The notes: generated by a model from the letters alone, not told the origin. A stretch of DNA of 11,084 nt from Clostridiaceae bacterium (GCA_012511735.1 JAAZFK010000251.1:1-11084), one strand, 5' to 3'; shown: positions 1 to 6,336, numbered from the stretch's first letter. Numbers and translations: made by a program.

Positions 1-5
1 GCCTT

Positions 6-629
6 ATGCAACTTGATGTTTATAACATGGAAGGCGACGTCGTCGGAACCATTGATCTGTCGGATGAGATATTCGCGATCGAACCCAACGAGGACGCTGT
101 ATACCGTGTCATGCTCGCGCAACAGGCTAATCAACGGCAGGGAACGCACAAGACCAGGAACAGAACAGAAGTTCGCGGCGGAGGCAGGAAGCCTTTCCGT
201 CAAAAAGGAACCGGGCGCGCCCGCCAGGGCTCCGTACGGGCTCCCAACCACGTCGGTGGAGGAGTGATCTTCGGTCCGACTCCGCGTTCTTATCGGGTCA
301 GGCTGCCTAAGAAGCTTCGCAGACTGGCGCTCTTGTCAATGCTTTCAACCAAGGCGGGCAATGAGAAGCTGGTGGTGCTGGATGACTTGGTGATCGAAAA
401 TGGCAAGACCCGTGTCATGGCAGACGTTTTGAAAAAGATCGGTGCCGACACGACCTCCTTGATTGTCACTACAGGCAAGAAGGAGGATGTGGTCCGTTCC
501 GCGCGTAATCTGCCGGGTGTTAAGACCGCTGCAGTCAATGCTTTGTCGGTTCTCGACCTGCTGAAGTACGACCGCCTGGTTGCCACCCGTGAAGCACTCG
601 AAACACTGGAGGAGGTCTACGCGTCATGA
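6..629 (+). CDS. rplD: 50S ribosomal protein L4
   Basis: This 207-residue protein is large-subunit protein L4, which binds 23S rRNA early in assembly and sends a loop into the peptide exit tunnel. The globular part includes residues 1-45 and about 100-207. The tunnel loop lies around residues 45-95 and carries the family signature EVRGGGRKPFRQKGTGRARQ (55-74), followed by GGGVIFGPTPRSY. Lys67 in QKGTGRAR is the position that I match to E. coli K63, where change gives erythromycin resistance; it is unchanged here. Length and sequence fit Bacillus L4 end to end. The ATG at 6 is taken because the N-terminus aligns with the family; only five bases precede it, so its ribosome binding site cannot be judged. 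The upstream gene should be rplC. The stop overlaps the rplW start (ATGA). In E. coli L4 represses its own operon through the S10 leader; that leader lies outside this window. Confidence 0.98.
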   Translation: MQLDVYNMEGDVVGTIDLSDEIFAIEPNEDAVYRVMLAQQANQRQGTHKTRNRTEVRGGGRKPFRQKGTGRARQGSVRAPNHVGGGVIFGPTPRSYRVRLPKKLRRLALLSMLSTKAGNEKLVVLDDLVIENGKTRVMADVLKKIGADTTSLIVTTGKKEDVVRSARNLPGVKTAAVNALSVLDLLKYDRLVATREALETLEEVYAS

Positions 630-979
630 AGAACCCGCACGATATCATCCTGAGGCCGATTATTACAGAGCAGAGTATGGGAGACACCATGCTCGGGAAA
701 TATACGTTCGCAGTGGCCAAAGACGCCACTAAAACTGAAATAGGTAAAGCTTGCGAGATGCTTTTTGATGTGAAAGTGCTCAAGGTCAATACGCTGCACT
801 TCTCAGGCAAAAAGCGCCGGATGGGCAAAACAAGCGGTCGCACGGCATCCTGGAAGAAGGCTGTCGTCACCATCGATCTCGATCCCGCCGCGGGAGAGTA
901 CGCACTGCCCGGCGGCAAGAAGGGGACGAGCTCGAAACGCTACAAGACCGAAATTGCGGAATTCGGATTTGGCCAGTAA
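626..979 (+). CDS. rplW: 50S ribosomal protein L23
   Basis: L23 sits at the mouth of the exit tunnel and is the docking site for trigger factor and the signal recognition particle. The family opening HDIILRPIITEQS is at residues 5-17, and the rRNA-binding extended loop with VLKVNTLHFSGKKRRMG is at about 51-67, followed by GRTASWKKAVVTIDL. The protein has 117 residues, against about 95-100 for most bacterial L23. The extra residues follow the last core strand: a Gly/Lys-rich linker (GGKKGTSSKRYKTEIAEF) and a short end. The start is coupled to rplD through an ATGA overlap, with the strong site GGAGGAGG at 608-615. Family assignment is secure; the C-terminal tail is probably a lineage trait. Confidence 0.97.
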   Translation: MKNPHDIILRPIITEQSMGDTMLGKYTFAVAKDATKTEIGKACEMLFDVKVLKVNTLHFSGKKRRMGKTSGRTASWKKAVVTIDLDPAAGEYALPGGKKGTSSKRYKTEIAEFGFGQ

Positions 980-1007
980 GCCGTTCGCGTGAAAGAAGGA
1001 GACCATT

Positions 1008-1841
1008 ATGGCTATTAAAAGCTATCGCCCGACTTCTCCCGCCAGAAGGCAGATGACCGGAGCCGATCATTCCGTTCTGACGGACAAGGCCCCGGAAAAA
1101 AGCCTGCTTGCGAAAAAGAAGAAAAACAGTGGAAGAAATAATTATGGCCGCATCACGGTACGTCACCGTGGGGGCGGCAACCGCCAAAAGTACCGTATCA
1201 TCGACTGGAAGCGGAACAAAACAGATATTCCCGCCAAAGTGCTGGCACTGGAATACGATCCGAACCGCACGGCCTTTATCGCTTTAATCATGTACGCAGA
1301 TGGCGAGAAGAGCTACATCATCGCGCCGCACGGCTTGAAGGTCGGCGACACGGTTGTGTCCGGCAAGGAAGTTGATATCGTGGCCGGCAATTGTCTGCCC
1401 CTTTCATCGATTCCGGTCGGCACGCAGGTTCACAATATTGAAATGAATCCTGGTCACGGTGGCCAGCTGGTTCGTGCCGCAGGCACATCTGCCCAGCTTC
1501 TGGCCAAGGAAGGCCGTTACGCGACCTTGCGCATGCCCTCAGGCGAAGTGCGCATGGTCTTGCAAAACTGTCGCGCCGTTGTCGGGGTCGTGAGCAACAT
1601 TGAAAATGACATCGTCAACGTCGGCAAGGCAGGACGCAAACGCCATATGGGCCGTCGCCCGCATGTTCGCGGTTCGGCCATGAACCCGGTTGACCACCCG
1701 CACGGCGGTGGTGAGGGCAAAGCACCGATCGGTCGCCCGAGCCCGGTGACCCCCTGGGGCAAACCGACGCTTGGCTACCGTACGCGCAAGCGTGGCAAAT
1801 CAACTGACCGGCTGATTATCAGGCGCCGTACCAAGAGCTGA
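1008..1841 (+). CDS. rplB: 50S ribosomal protein L2
   Basis: L2 is one of the most conserved large-subunit proteins, needed for subunit joining and peptidyl-transferase activity. Its 277 residues match the usual length. An OB-fold RNA-binding domain covers roughly residues 40-125 (RHRGGGNRQKYRIIDWKRN at 53-70) and an SH3-like domain about 130-200. The C-terminal signature MNPVDHPHGGGEGK is at 225-238, with His230 in the position of the functionally important E. coli His229. The basic end (RTRKRGKSTDRLIIRRR) is typical. ATG 1008 is preceded by AAGGAG at 996-1001 with a six-base spacer. It lies 28 bases after rplW and 16 before rpsS, within the S10 group. Confidence 0.99.
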   Translation: MAIKSYRPTSPARRQMTGADHSVLTDKAPEKSLLAKKKKNSGRNNYGRITVRHRGGGNRQKYRIIDWKRNKTDIPAKVLALEYDPNRTAFIALIMYADGEKSYIIAPHGLKVGDTVVSGKEVDIVAGNCLPLSSIPVGTQVHNIEMNPGHGGQLVRAAGTSAQLLAKEGRYATLRMPSGEVRMVLQNCRAVVGVVSNIENDIVNVGKAGRKRHMGRRPHVRGSAMNPVDHPHGGGEGKAPIGRPSPVTPWGKPTLGYRTRKRGKSTDRLIIRRRTKS

Positions 1842-1857
1842 GGATGGAGGAGACAGC

Positions 1858-2139
1858 ATGAGTCGTTCCGCAAAAAAAGGATTTTATGTTGATGAGAAGC
1901 TTCTGAAGCGCATCAATGAGCAAAATGATAAAAATGAACACCGTGTCTTGAGAACCTGGTCACGTGCCTCTACCATCTTCCCCGAAATGGTGGGGCATAC
2001 CATTGCCGTCCACGACGGGAGAAAACATGTTCCCGTCTATATTACGGAAGAAATGGTTGGCCATAAACTCGGTGAATTCGCTCCGACAAGGACGTTCAGA
2101 GGCCATGCCGGCTCTGAGAAACGCGCCAGGATGCGCTAA
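1858..2139 (+). CDS. rpsS: 30S ribosomal protein S19
   Basis: S19 is a 93-residue small-subunit head protein that contacts S13 and, across the intersubunit bridge, the large subunit near the A-site tRNA. The family pattern is intact: a basic start with KKGFYVDEKLLKRI, then RTWSRASTIFPEMVGHTIAVHDGR near residues 32-55, and the PROSITE-like C-terminal block GHKLGEFAPTRTFRGHAG at 68-85. Length is normal. ATG 1858 follows the strong site GGAGGA (1846-1851) with a six-base spacer. It is followed after 22 bases by rplV. Confidence 0.98.
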   Translation: MSRSAKKGFYVDEKLLKRINEQNDKNEHRVLRTWSRASTIFPEMVGHTIAVHDGRKHVPVYITEEMVGHKLGEFAPTRTFRGHAGSEKRARMR

Positions 2140-2161
2140 GAGACGGCGAGGAGGGACTATT

Positions 2162-2644
2162 GTGGCTAAAAAAACATTGAGCAGACAGGAGTTGATCGAC
2201 CGGCGGGAAGAGCTGGTCGCTGAATACAGCAAACAGACTCCTAAAAACGCGAAAAAGCGCGTTCTGACAAAGAGGGAGCGCAAGGTGCTTGGCATCGGCC
2301 GCGACCAGGGTCACGCGACCCTGAAGCATCTGCGCATGAACGCCTTCAAGGTCAACGCCTTGATCCGCCTTGTCGTCGGAAAACCGCTCGAAGAGGCCTA
2401 CGCGATTTTGCAGTACACGCCGCATGGCGCTGCGCAGCCGTTGACCAAGCTCTTGAAGTCAGCCGAAGCGAACGCCGTGAACAACAACGGAATGAATGCA
2501 GAAAATCTTTATGTGGCTGAACTTCAGGCCATGCAGGGGCCGACCCTGAAGAGGATCCGTGCCCGTGCCAGAGGTCAGGCCAGCTGGATCAGGAAGCGTA
2601 CATGCCATGTCGAAGTTGTTTTGAAGGAAAGGCAGGAGGTCTAG
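2162..2644 (+). CDS. rplV: 50S ribosomal protein L22 with N-terminal extension
   Basis: L22 lines the exit tunnel with a long beta-hairpin opposite L4. The core, about residues 53-160, is recognisable: GKPLEEAYAILQYTP (73-87), LTKLLKSAEANAVNNNGMN (94-112), then the hairpin region QGPTLKRIRARARGQASWIRKRT (125-147) and a last strand HVEVVLKE. With 160 residues it is about 45-50 longer than the usual 110-115. The first 50 residues are highly charged (15 Lys/Arg, 7 Asp/Glu) and absent from standard L22. Start chosen: GTG 2162, six bases after GAGGAGGG (2148-2155), just behind rpsS. An upstream in-frame ATG at 1964 lies inside rpsS and has no such support. The usual helix motif (Arg-x-Ser/Ala-Pro-Arg-Lys) reads RMNAFK here, and the hairpin has Ala and Gln where Pro and Arg are common. 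Identity as L22 is firm from core and position. Confidence 0.96.
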   Translation: MAKKTLSRQELIDRREELVAEYSKQTPKNAKKRVLTKRERKVLGIGRDQGHATLKHLRMNAFKVNALIRLVVGKPLEEAYAILQYTPHGAAQPLTKLLKSAEANAVNNNGMNAENLYVAELQAMQGPTLKRIRARARGQASWIRKRTCHVEVVLKERQEV

Positions 2645-2647
2645 GTT

Positions 2648-3331
2648 ATGGGTCAGAAGGTCAATCCGCACGGTCTGCGTGTAGGTGTAATTAAAGACTG
2701 GGATTCGCGCTGGTATGCCGATAAAAAAGACTTTGCCCGTTTCCTTGTCGAGGATAAAAAGATCCGCGACTTTGTCAAGACAGAGACGGAGCGCGCAGGT
2801 GTTTCGAGAATCGAAATCGAGCGCCTGGGCGAAGACAATACAACGATCACGATCACGACGGGAAAGCCCGGCATCATTATTGGCCGGGGCGGCGCCGAGA
2901 TTGAGAATCTAAAGAAGAAATTAACGAAAAAATTCGGTCGCACCTTCTACATTAATGTGAAGGAAGTGCGCAATGTCGATATCGAAGCACAGCTGGTCGC
3001 TGAGAGCATCGCCAAGCAGCTGGAAGAGCGGGTTTCTTTCCGCCGTGCCATGAAGCAGGCCATCAACCGCGCCATGAAAAATGGAGCCAAGGGCGTGAAG
3101 ACCATGGTATCCGGCCGTTTGGGTGGGGCTGAAATTGCCAGGTTCGAGCAATATCGTGAGGGGTCTATCCCGCTTCATACCCTCCACGCTGACATTGACT
3201 ACGGATTTGCCGAAGCAAAAACCTCTTACGGTCAGCTCGGCGTCAAAGTTTGGATTTACAAGGGCGAGGTCCTGATGGTACGCAAAGCCGCCCGGGATGA
3301 AAAGGAGGAAACTCCAGATGTTAATGCCTAG
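2648..3331 (+). CDS. rpsC: 30S ribosomal protein S3
   Basis: S3 lies at the mRNA entry channel of the small subunit. Its 227 residues cover the whole family. The N-terminal part begins MGQKVNPHGLRVGVIKDWDS. The type-II KH domain is at about 38-107, with the GRGG loop at 79-82 in PGIIIGRGGAEIENL. The C-terminal domain has FRRAMKQAI (131-139), whose Arg132, Arg133 and Lys136 correspond to the E. coli residues implicated in mRNA unwinding, and the signature SGRLGGAEIAR (155-165). The AGGAGG site at 2634-2639 precedes ATG 2648 by eight bases. The 3' end overlaps rplP by 14 bases, so the last codons (KEETPDVNA) are written over the rplP ribosome binding site and start. Confidence 0.98.
   Translation: MGQKVNPHGLRVGVIKDWDSRWYADKKDFARFLVEDKKIRDFVKTETERAGVSRIEIERLGEDNTTITITTGKPGIIIGRGGAEIENLKKKLTKKFGRTFYINVKEVRNVDIEAQLVAESIAKQLEERVSFRRAMKQAINRAMKNGAKGVKTMVSGRLGGAEIARFEQYREGSIPLHTLHADIDYGFAEAKTSYGQLGVKVWIYKGEVLMVRKAARDEKEETPDVNA
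3302..3308 (+). promoter_or_regulatory. rplP ribosome binding site inside rpsC
   Basis: AAGGAGG lies nine bases before the rplP ATG at 3318 and is at the same time coding sequence of rpsC (Lys-Glu-Glu near its C-terminus). It decides the L16 start in favour of 3318 over upstream in-frame ATGs. The rpsC stop at 3329-3331 falls after the rplP start, so ribosomes finishing S3 pass over this site, which suggests coupled translation. Confidence 0.85.
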
Positions 3332-3890
3332 ACGTGTCAAACGCAGAAAGCAGCACCGCGGGCGCATGAAGGGCAAAGCGCTTCGAGGCAACAAAGTGAC
3401 CTATGGCCAGTATGGTTTGCAAGCCATGGAACCTTGCTGGATCACGGCCAATCAGATCGAAGCCTCCCGTATTGCCATCAACCGGTACTTCCGTCGTGGA
3501 GGCACCGTTTGGATCAAGATATTCCCTGATAAGCCCGTGTCCAAGAAGCCGGCTGAAACCCGGATGGGTAAAGGTAAGGGTTCCCCTGAGTACTGGGTGG
3601 CCGTTGTCAAACCGGGTCGGGTCCTTTTCGAGGTGGCCGGCGTCACTGAGAAGCAAGCGCGGGAGGCCTTGCGCCTGGCATCGCATAAATTGCCCTGCAA
3701 GGTGCGCTTTGTCGAAAGTGAACGCGAATTCACCGAAGAGGAAATCGCCAAGTTTGCTGAGGTACAGGTGCTCGATATACCGGATGAACTCCTGACTGAC
3801 GAAGAGCTGGCGGAACAGGCCGGCGAAACCGAAGGGGAGGCCACTTCCGAAGAAGGCGCCGACACCGCAGAAGAACAATCGGAGGTCTGA
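3318..3890 (+). CDS. rplP: 50S ribosomal protein L16 with acidic C-terminal tail
   Basis: L16 binds 23S rRNA at the base of the central protuberance and helps to position A-site tRNA. Residues 1-132 are a standard L16: MLMPRRVKRRKQHRG at the start, RRGGTVWIKIFPDKPVSKKP (59-78), the signature AETRMGKGKGSPEYWVAVVKPG (79-100, with Arg82 at the position I match to hydroxylated Arg81 of E. coli) and REALRLASHKLPCKVRFV. Ordinary L16 stops a few residues later, at about 136-145. This one continues to residue 190 with about 58 residues holding 23 Asp/Glu and only two basic residues. ATG 3318 is chosen because its protein start matches the family and AAGGAGG (3302-3308) lies nine bases upstream; earlier in-frame ATGs fall inside rpsC. 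It overlaps rpsC by 14 bases. Confidence 0.97.
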   Translation: MLMPRRVKRRKQHRGRMKGKALRGNKVTYGQYGLQAMEPCWITANQIEASRIAINRYFRRGGTVWIKIFPDKPVSKKPAETRMGKGKGSPEYWVAVVKPGRVLFEVAGVTEKQAREALRLASHKLPCKVRFVESEREFTEEEIAKFAEVQVLDIPDELLTDEELAEQAGETEGEATSEEGADTAEEQSEV

Positions 3891-3892
3891 TC

Positions 3893-4099
3893 ATGAAGGC
3901 GAAGGAATTACGTGGGAAAAACCAGACCGAGCTTGAAAACGAATTGCAAGAGCTGAAAAAAGAGCTCTTTAACCTCCGTTTTCAACACGCGACCAACCAG
4001 CTAGCCAATCCAATGGAATTGAAGCGGGTCAAGCGCGATATCGCCCGGGTCAAGACGGTCATGCGCCAGCAGGAGCTGGGACAGCTCGTCTCGAGATAG
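3893..4099 (+). CDS. rpmC: 50S ribosomal protein L29
   Basis: L29 is a small helical hairpin protein near the tunnel exit, next to L23. The 68 residues show the family pattern: MKAKELRGKNQTELENEL, then ELKKELFNLRFQHATNQLANP (about 21-41) and the second helix ELKRVKRDIARVKTVMRQQEL. Length is at the upper normal range. ATG 3893 follows GGAGG (3881-3885), which lies within the last codons of rplP, with a seven-base spacer; only two bases separate the two genes, so coupled translation is likely. Confidence 0.97.
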   Translation: MKAKELRGKNQTELENELQELKKELFNLRFQHATNQLANPMELKRVKRDIARVKTVMRQQELGQLVSR

Positions 4100-4112
4100 G
4101 GGGAGATAAGGA

Positions 4113-4373
4113 ATGAATCAGGAACGCAATAAAAGAAAACAGCGCGTAGGCACCGTGGTCAGTGACAAGATGGACAAAACAGTTGTCATTGCTGTGACCG
4201 AACACGTCCGGCACCCGCTTTATAAAAAATACATCAAGCGAACCGTCAAGATGAAAGCCCACGATGAACTCAATGAGTGTGGGATCGGCGACCGCGTCCG
4301 CGTGATGGAGACCAGACCTTTAAGCCGCGATAAACGCTGGCGCCTCGTTGAGATCATCGAGAAGGCCAAGTAG
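4113..4373 (+). CDS. rpsQ: 30S ribosomal protein S17
   Basis: S17 is an early-binding small-subunit protein with an OB fold. The 86 residues contain the typical strands RVGTVVSDKMDKTVVIAVTE (11-30), HPLYKKYIKRTVKMKAHDE (34-52) and the signature GIGDRVRVMETRPLSRDKRWRLVEI (57-81). Length is standard. The site GGGGGAG at 4099-4105 overlaps the rpmC stop and is seven bases from ATG 4113. This is the last gene of the classical S10 group; only 24 bases follow before rplN, with no hairpin-plus-T-run terminator, so transcription probably continues into the spc genes. Confidence 0.98.
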   Translation: MNQERNKRKQRVGTVVSDKMDKTVVIAVTEHVRHPLYKKYIKRTVKMKAHDELNECGIGDRVRVMETRPLSRDKRWRLVEIIEKAK

Positions 4374-4397
4374 CGGCGGGTTTAGGAGGGCAAGTCA

Positions 4398-4766
4398 ATG
4401 ATTCAAGTACAATCCAGGCTCAAGTCCGCCGATAATACCGGCGCGAAAAGGCTGATGTGCATTAAAGTGCTGGGCGGAACAGGTCGCCGTTACGCTAATG
4501 TCGGCGATGTGATCGTCTGCTCCGTTAAGGAAGCGGCGCCGGGCGGTACGGTCAAGAAGGGCGACGTGGTTCGAGCCGTCGTCGTCCGAACCAAGTCCGG
4601 TATCCAGCGCAAAGACGGTTCAGTGATCCGTTTCGATGAGAACGCGGCCGTGATTCTGAAAGATGACGGCAACCCGCAGGGGACCCGTATCTTCGGACCC
4701 ATCGCCCGCGAACTGCGCGAGAAAAACTACATGAAGATTCTCTCGCTGGCGCCGGAGGTCCTGTAA
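4398..4766 (+). CDS. rplN: 50S ribosomal protein L14
   Basis: L14 lies on the interface side of the large subunit and forms bridges to 16S rRNA. Its 122 residues are exactly the usual length. It opens with MIQVQSRLKSADNTGAKRLMCIKVLGG, followed by GDVIVCSVKEAAPGGTVKKGDVVRAVVVRTK (37-67), the block DGSVIRFDENAAVILKDDGNPQGTRIFGP (73-101) and RELREKNYMKILSLAPEVL at the end. ATG 4398 follows AGGAGGG (4384-4390) with a seven-base spacer. It is the first gene of the spc group. Its stop codon overlaps an alternative ATG of rplX by one base. Confidence 0.99.
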   Translation: MIQVQSRLKSADNTGAKRLMCIKVLGGTGRRYANVGDVIVCSVKEAAPGGTVKKGDVVRAVVVRTKSGIQRKDGSVIRFDENAAVILKDDGNPQGTRIFGPIARELREKNYMKILSLAPEVL

Positions 4767-4772
4767 TGGCTA

Positions 4773-4778
4773 AGGAGG
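4773..4778 (+). promoter_or_regulatory. rplX ribosome binding site
   Basis: AGGAGG five bases before ATG 4784 supports that start for L24. It lies just after the rplN stop codon and, if the earlier ATG at 4766 were used, would be translated as part of Lys-Glu-Glu-Arg. Confidence 0.7.
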
Positions 4779-4783
4779 AAAGG

Positions 4784-5134
4784 ATGTCCCGAAAGAAATT
4801 ACATGTCAAGGTCGACGACCAGGTGTACGTCCTGACCGGCAAAGACGCGGGCAAGACAGGCAAGATTATCGCTGCCTATCCTGCCAAGGGACGGGTCATT
4901 GTGGAAGGTGTCAACATCGCGACACGCCACGTCAAGCCGCGCTCCCAGACGCAGCAGGGCGGCATTATCCGCCAGGAGATGCCTATCGACGCGTCCAATG
5001 TCATGTTGGTCTGTCAGAAATGCAAGCGCCCGTCAAAGGTCGGGAGAAAATTCCTGGATAACGGAGACAAAGTCCGCTTTTGCAAGTCCTGCGGAGCGAC
5101 CATCTCCGTGATCAGCAAGGGGGATAAGGCATGA
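4784..5134 (+). CDS. rplX: 50S ribosomal protein L24
   Basis: L24 starts large-subunit assembly by binding the 5' end of 23S rRNA. It has a KOW motif near residues 7-34 (HVKVDDQVYVLTGKDAGKTGKII), the family block VEGVNIATRHVKP (40-52) and a C-terminal ribbon with Cys77, Cys80, Cys100 and Cys103 that could bind zinc, as in many Bacillota L24. The start is uncertain. ATG 4784 gives 116 residues and has AGGAGG (4773-4778) five bases upstream. An in-frame ATG at 4766 would add MAKEER and has GGAGG (4754-4758) seven bases upstream. I prefer 4784 because the extra residues are encoded by its own ribosome binding site and other L24 proteins begin close to the KOW motif. The 3' end overlaps rplE (ATGA). 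Confidence 0.96.
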   Translation: MSRKKLHVKVDDQVYVLTGKDAGKTGKIIAAYPAKGRVIVEGVNIATRHVKPRSQTQQGGIIRQEMPIDASNVMLVCQKCKRPSKVGRKFLDNGDKVRFCKSCGATISVISKGDKA

Positions 5135-5670
5135 ACCGCTTGAGAGATAGATATAAAAATGAAGTACGGGAAACCCTGATGAAAGAATTCAACTACAGTT
5201 CGATCATGCAGGTACCCAGGTTGGAGAAGATTGTTCTGAATATCGGTGTCGGCAACGTCCGGGAAAACCCCAAGGCGGTTGAATCCGCTGTGCGTGACCT
5301 GACCACCATTGCCGGCCAGAGACCCATCGTGGTTAATGCCAGAAAATCTGTGGCCAACTTCAAGTTGAGGGAAGGCATGCCCAACGGTGTCAAGGTGACC
5401 ATCCGCGGTAACCGCATGTATCATTTCCTCGACAAGCTGATCAGCATCGCCCTGCCCCGCGTACGCGACTTTCGCGGCCTGAGCCCCAACTCATTTGACG
5501 GCCACGGCAACTATTCGCTTGGCGCCCGTGAGCAGCTGATCTTCCCGGAAATCGACTACGACAGCATTGACAAGATCAACGGCCTGGACATCGCTATCGT
5601 CACGACGGCCAAGACGGACGAAGAGGCGAAGGCCCTGCTCACCGAGCTTGGCATGCCGTTCCGGAATTAA
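5131..5670 (+). CDS. rplE: 50S ribosomal protein L5
   Basis: L5 binds 5S rRNA and contacts P-site tRNA in the central protuberance. The 179 residues are the standard length. Recognisable blocks are LRDRYKNEVRETLMKEFNYSS, the signature VPRLEKIVLNIGVG (28-41), ITIRGN-type block VKVTIRGNRMYHFLDKLISIALPRVRDFRG (about 87-116) and DGHGNYSLGAREQLIFPEIDYD (123-144). It ends with KTDEEAKALLTELGMPF. ATG 5131 overlaps the rplX stop (ATGA), and AAGGGGGA (5117-5124) lies six bases upstream. In E. coli, S8 represses translation at this gene; I did not identify an S8-binding hairpin here. Confidence 0.99.
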   Translation: MNRLRDRYKNEVRETLMKEFNYSSIMQVPRLEKIVLNIGVGNVRENPKAVESAVRDLTTIAGQRPIVVNARKSVANFKLREGMPNGVKVTIRGNRMYHFLDKLISIALPRVRDFRGLSPNSFDGHGNYSLGAREQLIFPEIDYDSIDKINGLDIAIVTTAKTDEEAKALLTELGMPFRN

Positions 5671-5683
5671 CGAGGAGTAGACC

Positions 5684-5869
5684 ATGGCGAAGAAATCAAT
5701 GATTATCAAAGCGCAGCGCGAACCGAAGTTTTCGACGCGTCAGAAGAACCGTTGCCAACTGTGTGGGCGTCCCCACGCTTATATCCGCAAATTCGGTGTC
5801 TGCCGTCTCTGCTTCCGCGAGCTCGCTTATAAAGGACAGATCCCTGGCGTCCGCAAGGCCAGTTGGTAA
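5684..5869 (+). CDS. rpsN: 30S ribosomal protein S14, zinc-binding type Z
   Basis: This is the short form of S14 (61 residues), found in many Gram-positive bacteria, as opposed to the roughly 100-residue zinc-free form. Cys24 and Cys27 (CQLC) with Cys40 and Cys43 (CRLC) form the zinc site, and the family end CFRELAYKGQIPGVRKASW is intact. It binds 16S rRNA in the head of the small subunit late in assembly. GAGGAG (5672-5677) precedes ATG 5684 by six bases. Bacteria of this kind often carry a second, zinc-independent S14 elsewhere, under control of a zinc repressor; none is in this window. No zinc-related operator is visible here. Confidence 0.98.
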   Translation: MAKKSMIIKAQREPKFSTRQKNRCQLCGRPHAYIRKFGVCRLCFRELAYKGQIPGVRKASW

Positions 5870-5881
5870 GGAGGAGATATC

Positions 5882-6277
5882 ATGCAGGTTACGGATCCGA
5901 TCGCGGACATGCTGACACGCATCCGCAATGCCGGGAGAGCCGGTAAAATGACATGTGAGATCCCCGCTTCAAAGATGAAGCGCGCCATCGCGGATATTCT
6001 CGCTTCTGAAGGCTACATCGAAAAGGTGACCTTCCGCGAGGACAATCAGCAGGGGATGCTGACTGTGACGCTCAAGTATTATGGCTCCAAGCCTGTTATC
6101 ACGGGCATCAAGCGTATTTCAAAACCCGGATTGCGCGTCTACGCCGATGTTGACCATCTGCCGCGGGTGCAAAACGGACTGGGCATCGCCATCATCTCGA
6201 CCTCCAAGGGTGTGATGACCGATAAATTTGCCCGCCGTACCAAGATTGGCGGCGAAGTACTGGCTTATGTGTGGTAA
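5882..6277 (+). CDS. rpsH: 30S ribosomal protein S8
   Basis: S8 is a primary 16S rRNA-binding protein of the central domain, and in E. coli it is the feedback repressor of the spc operon. Its 131 residues are the usual length. The N-terminal domain starts VTDPIADMLTRIRNAGRAGK (3-22) with PASKMKRAIADILASEGYI (28-46). The C-terminal rRNA-binding domain has the signature KGVMTDKFARRTKIGGEVLAYVW (109-131). AAGGAGGAG at 5868-5876 overlaps the rpsN stop and gives a seven-base spacer from the GGAGG core to ATG 5882. The 59 bases after it, up to rplF, form the widest gap in the window and show no clear hairpin or promoter. Confidence 0.98.
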   Translation: MQVTDPIADMLTRIRNAGRAGKMTCEIPASKMKRAIADILASEGYIEKVTFREDNQQGMLTVTLKYYGSKPVITGIKRISKPGLRVYADVDHLPRVQNGLGIAIISTSKGVMTDKFARRTKIGGEVLAYVW

Positions 6278-6336
6278 CTGGAGCGCAACTCTGAAAAGGA
6301 TGAGAAAATCCACAATCTTAAGAGCAGGAGGACATT

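Noticed and set aside
535..918. Long minus-strand open frames opposite rplD/rplW, and similar ones opposite rpsC, rplP, rpsE and adk
   Set aside because: Each lies wholly opposite a well-identified ribosomal or housekeeping gene, shows no recognisable domain and is explained by high-GC antisense frames.
1964..2161. Upstream extension of the rplV frame to an ATG at 1964
   Set aside because: It lies within rpsS and is translated in another frame there; GTG 2162 has a strong ribosome binding site directly behind the rpsS stop.
4374..4397. Terminator between the S10 and spc gene groups
   Set aside because: The gap is only 24 bases, holds the rplN ribosome binding site and has no hairpin or T-run.
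6278..6336. Possible promoter, terminator or small RNA in the widest gap, between rpsH and rplF
   Set aside because: I see no stable hairpin with a T-run and no convincing -35/-10 pair; the only clear element is the rplF ribosome binding site at its end.
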